DNA of 64,000 nt from Chromohalobacter sarecensis (lineage in GTDB: Bacteria > Pseudomonadota > Gammaproteobacteria > Pseudomonadales > Halomonadaceae): assembly GCF_023061135.1 (NCBI RefSeq), contig NZ_JAKGAN010000010.1:1-64000 (forward strand), in the 5' to 3' direction. This document shows, piece after piece, positions 60,038 through 64,000 of this stretch (the first letter of the stretch is position 1; each line of letters opens with the position of its first letter). Position numbers and translations under genes: made by a program. The notes under the pieces were generated by a model. It ran no database searches. It had not been told where the DNA came from and saw nothing but the letters and a program-made list of their open reading frames with translations.

Positions 60038-60955
60038 CTAGCGCCCCAGCAGCCCATGCAGGCGGCTGAGTGCAGCGGGTAGTTCGTCACCGAGCGAAGC
60101 GACTTGGGTGTTTTCCAGCTCCGCGCTACGAATACGTGCCACGGGGCCGACTAGACACAGCGGTATCTCGAGATGTTCCGCCACACGCGGCAACTGACGT
60201 CGAATGAGATCGCTGCGCTCGGCGTATCCGCTGGTCATGAGTACGGCATCCGCCTTGAAGCGCTCTGCAGCCAGCGGCAACTCGTTGAGCGGCAGGTCGG
60301 TGTCCAGCCATTCGACCCGAAATCCCGAGTCGGACGCCACCAGCGCTAAAAGCATCAGGCGCAACAGGTCGCGCTCCTCGGGAAGGCGCAGCAGCAGCAG
60401 ACGTGCGCCTCGCGTGGCTTGGTTGGCGTGGTACAGGCGAATGCCGACCCGTGTGCGCAGGAAGCTTTCCAGCAAGCGGCGCTGCAACTCGGCACCGAAT
60501 TGATCGCTCCAGCGTTCCTCGAGCTGATCGATCATCGGCTGCCATAACTCGGCCACGCACAAGCCGGCGGGATAAAGCGCCATGCTGCGGTTGAACAGCA
60601 CCTCAAGCGTATCGCTATCCAGCGCGTCGACGGCCTGCAGTAGTCGCTGGCGCTGGCCTTCCCAGTCGCTGATATCCGGTGACGGGACGTCATTGACCTC
60701 AGGTTCTGGCTGCTCGAGCAGATCGCGCACCTGACTGACGGGAACGCCTCGGTTGAGCCATTGCAGAATGCGTTCGACGCGCCGTATGTCCTCGCGTGCA
60801 TAGAGACGATGTCCCTTGGGGGTACGCTGCGGACGGATCAGGCCGTAGCGGCGCTCCCAAGCGCGCAAGGTCACGGAGTTGACGCCGGTCAGCCGTGAAA
60901 CCTCGCGGATCGGGTACAGCGGCGAACTGGCCGGATCCATCGCCTGTTCACTCAT
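60038..60955 (-). CDS. MerR-family regulator with a cobalamin-domain-like C-terminus (MlrA/LitR type)
   Basis: 305 residues from the ATG at 60955, 11 nt after AGGAGG. The HTH (about 13-80: YPIREVSRLTGVNSVTLRAW, RRYGLIRPQRTPKGHRLY) is close to MlrA and LitR/CarH. Residues 100-305 align with the helical cap plus Rossmann part of B12 photoreceptors, including Trp149. However, the Glu-His of the cap is Arg159-Arg160, and the cobalt-binding ExHxxG reads ExDxxR (Asp196, Arg199). It is thus probably not a B12 sensor. TTGTAC repeats upstream suggest autoregulation. Likely controls phrB and the lipid genes. Confidence 0.85.
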   Translation of the reverse strand: MSEQAMDPASSPLYPIREVSRLTGVNSVTLRAWERRYGLIRPQRTPKGHRLYAREDIRRVERILQWLNRGVPVSQVRDLLEQPEPEVNDVPSPDISDWEGQRQRLLQAVDALDSDTLEVLFNRSMALYPAGLCVAELWQPMIDQLEERWSDQFGAELQRRLLESFLRTRVGIRLYHANQATRGARLLLLRLPEERDLLRLMLLALVASDSGFRVEWLDTDLPLNELPLAAERFKADAVLMTSGYAERSDLIRRQLPRVAEHLEIPLCLVGPVARIRSAELENTQVASLGDELPAALSRLHGLLGR

Positions 60956-61004
60956 GCGCTTAGGTTCCTCCTGTGAATCTTGCCACTTAGCATGGGGGAT
61001 GAAG

Positions 61005-61030
61005 TTGTACGTCGCAATAGTTTTGTACAA
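61005..61030. promoter_or_regulatory. TTGTAC direct repeat before merR: likely operator
   Basis: TTGTAC at 61005-61010 and again at 61023-61028 (TGTACAA), 18 bp apart start to start, on the + strand, 50-75 nt before the merR ATG. LitR/CarH-type regulators are known to bind TGTACA-like elements, so this is a good candidate site for autoregulation and for the downstream genes. Confidence 0.55.
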
Positions 61031-61043
61031 TACCTATCACGTC

Positions 61044-61424
61044 TTATGTCTCCGGTGACGCCTCTGCGCGGGCCGTCACGATGCCCACCAGTGCTTCGAC
61101 GAAGGCCGGGTGCTGGCCGACGGGGTCGAGCAGCGTCAGTGCTGCCTGAGGATATTGCGCACGCAATGCTTCCAACTGGGCCGGAACGTCTTGACGTAGG
61201 TGGCGCCCGGCGGCGAAAAACAGCGGCAAGATATCGAGGCGTCGATGGCCTTGGTCATACAGTTCGGCGACCCGGGTTTCCAGCGAGGGTTCGCTGAGCT
61301 CCATGTAAGCGAGGACTGCGGGGGTGTCGAGGCGTGCCCGCAGGTCGTGCTCGAGCGTCTCGAAGGGCGCGCGCCAGCGCGCATCGCTGGAGCCATGGGC
61401 AAGTAGTATCAAGGCGTGGCTCAT
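61044..61424 (-). CDS. CbiX-type sirohydrochlorin chelatase (short form)
   Basis: 126-residue single-domain chelatase of the class II type, which inserts cobalt (B12) or iron (sirohaem) into sirohydrochlorin. Metal histidines are visible in LILLAHGSSDARW (His10 region) and LPLFFAAGRHLRQDVP. Start at 61424 follows AGGAG; upstream in-frame codons are unsupported. It lies 88 nt before merR. Next to a B12-photoreceptor-like protein this hints at an ancestral cobalamin link, though that regulator lacks the cobalt ligand. Confidence 0.85.
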   Translation of the reverse strand: MSHALILLAHGSSDARWRAPFETLEHDLRARLDTPAVLAYMELSEPSLETRVAELYDQGHRRLDILPLFFAAGRHLRQDVPAQLEALRAQYPQAALTLLDPVGQHPAFVEALVGIVTARAEASPET

Positions 61425-61449
61425 CGAGCGATCTCCTATTAGATGAATG

Positions 61450-61470
61450 ACGTGGCGACGACAGCCACGT
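61450..61470. repeat. Inverted repeat in the cbiX/epimerase intergenic region
   Basis: ACGTGGC (61450-61456) and GCCACGT (61464-61470) separated by 7 nt. No T run. It lies between the divergent genes and may be a regulator site. Confidence 0.4.
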
Positions 61471-61538
61471 GGCGAGTGGCCATGAGCTATGCTTTCCAGC
61501 CAGGCCAACGCATATTTACCTGGACAACTCTAGCAAAC

Positions 61539-61557
61539 TGTACAACGGTCGTATAAT
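61539..61557 (+). promoter_or_regulatory. Epimerase promoter with an embedded TGTACA site
   Basis: A consensus -10 TATAAT (61552-61557) has no good -35 at 16-18 bp; instead TGTACA (61539-61544) lies between the two positions, the place where MerR-family activators bind to correct spacing. This suggests that the regulator at 60038-60955 also controls the divergent epimerase gene. Confidence 0.55.
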
Positions 61558-61576
61558 ACGTATTTGGAGAGTCATC

Positions 61577-62473
61577 ATGCGCATCCTGATCACTGGCGGT
61601 AGCGGCTTCGTCGGACGATTGCTCTGCCATCGCCTACACGAAGCTGGCCATCGGTTGCTGGTGGTATCGCGCTCCCCAACCCGGGCGCAGACGCATCTGC
61701 CCGAGGGCATCGAGATCCGCGAGTCGGTCATGGCGTTTGCGGACGACGCCCCCGAGGCAATCGTCAATCTCGCCGGCGAGCCCATCGCCGACAAGCGCTG
61801 GAGCGAGGCGCAGAAGCAGCGCTTGATCGCCTCGCGACTGACCACCACGCGCGAGCTGGTGACGCTGTGCGAGCGCCTGGAGACGCCGCCTCGGGTCATG
61901 GTATCCGGGTCGGCCATGGGCTTTTACGGTGATCAGGGAGAGCGCGACGTCACCGAGCAGACTCCGCCCAACGACGAGTTCGCCCATCGTCTCTGTGCCC
62001 AATGGGAATCGGCGGCGCGTGCGGCCGAGCCGCTGGGTGTGCGAGTCGCGCTGTTGCGTACCGGGCTGGTGCTCGACGCCGGTGGTGGCACGCTGAGCAA
62101 ACTGCTCCCGCCTTTCCGCCTGGGGCTCGGCGGCCGCCTGGGGAGCGGACGTCAGTATATGCCGTGGATTCATCGCGAGGATCTAGTGCGCATCGTGCTG
62201 TTGTTGCTTGAGCGGGATGACCTTGAAGGGCCTTTCAATGCCTCTGCGCCGCATCCCGTCACCAATGCCGACTTCACGCGTACCTTGGCGCATCATCTGC
62301 ATCGCCCCGCGCTGATGACGGTACCCGCCGGCTTGCTGCGGCTGGCCCTGGGTGAGATGTCACGCTTGTTGCTGACCGGCGCCCGTATGCGCCCCGCGCG
62401 CTTGGAGGCGGCGGGGTTCACGTTTCACTATCCGACGCTGGACAGCGCCCTGAAGGCGATTCTCGGACGCTGA
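61577..62473 (+). CDS. TIGR01777-family NAD(P)-binding epimerase-like protein
   Basis: 298 residues from the ATG at 61577 behind GGAGAG. Atypical extended SDR: RILITGGSGFVGRLL at the N-terminus, NLAGEPIADKRWSEAQK (about 73-89) and the C-terminal DUF1731-like part (RPALMTVPAGLLRLALGEMS). E. coli YfcH is a relative; substrate unknown. It is a frequent companion of phrB/MerR/FAD gene sets, and the promoter carries a TGTACA element. Converges with rapA with a 22-nt gap and no visible terminator. Confidence 0.85.
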   Translation: MRILITGGSGFVGRLLCHRLHEAGHRLLVVSRSPTRAQTHLPEGIEIRESVMAFADDAPEAIVNLAGEPIADKRWSEAQKQRLIASRLTTTRELVTLCERLETPPRVMVSGSAMGFYGDQGERDVTEQTPPNDEFAHRLCAQWESAARAAEPLGVRVALLRTGLVLDAGGGTLSKLLPPFRLGLGGRLGSGRQYMPWIHREDLVRIVLLLLERDDLEGPFNASAPHPVTNADFTRTLAHHLHRPALMTVPAGLLRLALGEMSRLLLTGARMRPARLEAAGFTFHYPTLDSALKAILGR

Positions 62474-62495
62474 CGCGTGGCCTCTCGATCTAGGT

Positions 62496-64000
62496 TTACT
62501 CGGGTGGGTCGACGGTGACGATCACACGCACTGCGTCGAGACGCAGCCGCGTGGCGTCGATGGCCGTATCCAGCGCCTGGCGCTCGTGGGCGAGGGCCTC
62601 GATTTCCGCGTCGCGTACTGCCGGGTTGTGACGTGCCAAGGCCTTGAGACGCGCCAGCTCGGTATCCAGCGTCTCGCGCATGCGCGTCTGTGCGGCCTCG
62701 ACGATACTTGGCAACTCGTTCTCGGCCTCGCCCTCAGCGTTGGTCAAAAGCTCGCGCAATTGCGCATGGCGCGACTTGATCAGATCGCGCGCGACGGCCT
62801 TCTTGACCTTCTTGAGGTTCTTCGCCAAGCCCCCGAACGAGACTTTCTGCGTGAGGTTGGCGCCCGACTCGTCGAGCAGCAAACGAACCGCCGTGGGTGG
62901 CAGGAAACGTCCGATATTCAAGTGCTTGGGCGCTGGACAATGGGTCCGGAATACCAACTCGGCCATCAGTCGGCCGCCGGGAATCGAGGGGTGCTGAAGT
63001 AGCGCCAGAGCGGTATTGCCGAGGGTGCCGTCGAGGATGCGCTCCATCATTTCGCGTACCAGCGGATGTTCCCAGGAGAGGCGCTGCACGTCGTCGCGGC
63101 CCAGGGCCCGCTGCCGGTCGAACGTCGCCGAGAAACCTTCCTCGCCTTTGATCAGCCCCGGCAGACCGTCGAGCATGTGCGGCCCCGCCAGCAGGTGCTG
63201 GATATCATTGCCTAGGTCGCGACTCTCGACGCCGAACACGTCCAGGGCCTTGTCGACGTAACGTGGCAGTGTGGTGTCTTCGTCCAGCTCACGGATGGCG
63301 TCGGTAACGGCCTGGGCGCGTTCCGGGCGGCAAGCATTCCATTCCAGGAGTCGGTCGCGGCCGGCCTCATGCGCAGCGAGGCGGCTTTCGAAATAGGCGC
63401 GCGTTTCCGCGATGACCTCTTCGAGGGAATCATTGTCGAGCAGGGAGTCGGCCACGGTATCGCCGAAGGCATCGTAAAGCTCGCTGCCGATGCCATGCGG
63501 AGCGTTGAAGGCGCGCATGCCCTCGTCGTACCAGCGCAGCAGGCGCTCGCCGGGGCTGTCTTCGAACACCGGCACGTAGAGCTCGATGGTGTGTTGCTGG
63601 CCGATGCGATCGAGGCGGCCGATGCGTTGCTCGAGCTGATCGGGGTGCGCGGGTAGATCGAACATCACCAGGTGGCGGCAGAACTGGAAGTTGCGCCCCT
63701 CGGAGCCGATTTCCGAGCATACCAGTACCTGACAGCCGTCTTCGTCGTCGGCGAAGGCGGCCGCCGCCCGGTCGCGCTCGATGAGCGTCATGCCCTCGTG
63801 GAACACCGGCGCCTGGAACCCGCCCAGCACGCGCAGTGCCTCGCTGAGGTCGCTGGCGGTCGTGCGGTCGTGGGCGATGACCAGCACCTTGTCGCGGCCG
63901 ACCTCGGTGAGGTGCTCCAGGAGCCAGGTCACGCGCGGGTCGATCTGCCACCAGGGTTCGGCGTTGAGTGCAACGTCGCCCGGCGAAGCGACGCTCGACA
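62496..64000 (-). CDS. rapA: RapA: RNA polymerase-associated SWI2/SNF2 ATPase (3' part)
   Basis: Recycles stalled RNA polymerase. Only the C-terminal 501 codons are in the window; the gene continues beyond 64000. Recognised from the helicase C-domain: VFHEGMTLIERDRAAAAF, LVCSEIGSEGRNFQFCRHLV and EQRIGRLDRIGQQHTIELYV, followed by the RapA-specific C-terminal region (FDRQRALGRDDVQRLSWEHP, LNIGRFLPPTAVRLLLDESG). No frameshift is seen in the part present. The N-terminal ATPase domain cannot be judged. Confidence 0.96.
   Translation of the reverse strand, partial: SSVASPGDVALNAEPWWQIDPRVTWLLEHLTEVGRDKVLVIAHDRTTASDLSEALRVLGGFQAPVFHEGMTLIERDRAAAAFADDEDGCQVLVCSEIGSEGRNFQFCRHLVMFDLPAHPDQLEQRIGRLDRIGQQHTIELYVPVFEDSPGERLLRWYDEGMRAFNAPHGIGSELYDAFGDTVADSLLDNDSLEEVIAETRAYFESRLAAHEAGRDRLLEWNACRPERAQAVTDAIRELDEDTTLPRYVDKALDVFGVESRDLGNDIQHLLAGPHMLDGLPGLIKGEEGFSATFDRQRALGRDDVQRLSWEHPLVREMMERILDGTLGNTALALLQHPSIPGGRLMAELVFRTHCPAPKHLNIGRFLPPTAVRLLLDESGANLTQKVSFGGLAKNLKKVKKAVARDLIKSRHAQLRELLTNAEGEAENELPSIVEAAQTRMRETLDTELARLKALARHNPAVRDAEIEALAHERQALDTAIDATRLRLDAVRVIVTVDPPE

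Overview
The window is a GC-rich gammaproteobacterial chromosome segment. The order birA, coaX, tRNA-Tyr/Gly/Thr/Trp, secE, nusG, the rplKAJL-rpoBC cluster, the str, S10, spc and alpha ribosomal operons, then uvrA, a YajR-like transporter and ssb is typical of the Pseudomonas/Halomonas side of the class. I infer a member of the Halomonadaceae (Halomonas/Chromohalobacter-like) from gene order and protein similarity alone; nothing in the sequence names the organism.

Region 1 (1-33,050, all + strand) is the information-processing core. birA and coaX overlap. A tRNA cluster with a near-consensus promoter follows, but the tufB gene that usually lies between tRNA-Thr and tRNA-Trp is missing. Next come secE-nusG, the L11/L1/L10/L12 genes with an L10-type leader, and rpoB-rpoC behind a strong intercistronic attenuator hairpin. 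The str operon (rpsL, rpsG, fusA, tufA) has its own promoter and terminator. The S10 operon starts from a perfect TTGACA-17-TATAAT promoter and runs into spc (to secY and rpmJ) and alpha (rpsM to rplQ). A bidirectional terminator ends the block.

Region 2 (33,070-44,760) holds uvrA (-), a YajR-type MFS transporter, ssb, and a compact pgaABCD operon for synthesis and export of the biofilm polysaccharide PNAG. pgaD is followed by the decayed 3' end of a NorR-type sigma54 activator on the opposite strand and a 17-bp perfect terminator hairpin.

Region 3 (44,850-53,450) mixes a 2OG-Fe(II) dioxygenase, two PAS-GGDEF-EAL cyclic-di-GMP proteins, a degenerate RmlD-like protein overlapping a PlsC-type acyltransferase, and the fabA-fabB pair for unsaturated fatty acid synthesis.

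Region 4 (53,418-62,473) is the most interesting part. A minus-strand cluster reads cbiX, merR (MlrA/LitR-like), phrB photolyase, SnoaL-like protein, short-chain dehydrogenase, FAD oxidoreductase, DUF1365, CFA-like methyltransferase, DUF2878. The SDR/FAD/DUF1365/methyltransferase genes are joined by 4-bp start/stop overlaps. A TIGR01777 epimerase diverges from it. The set looks like a light- or singlet-oxygen-responsive membrane-lipid modification and DNA-repair module, possibly making methylated or furan fatty acids. TGTACA-type sites lie in front of merR and in the epimerase promoter. The window closes inside rapA (partial, - strand).
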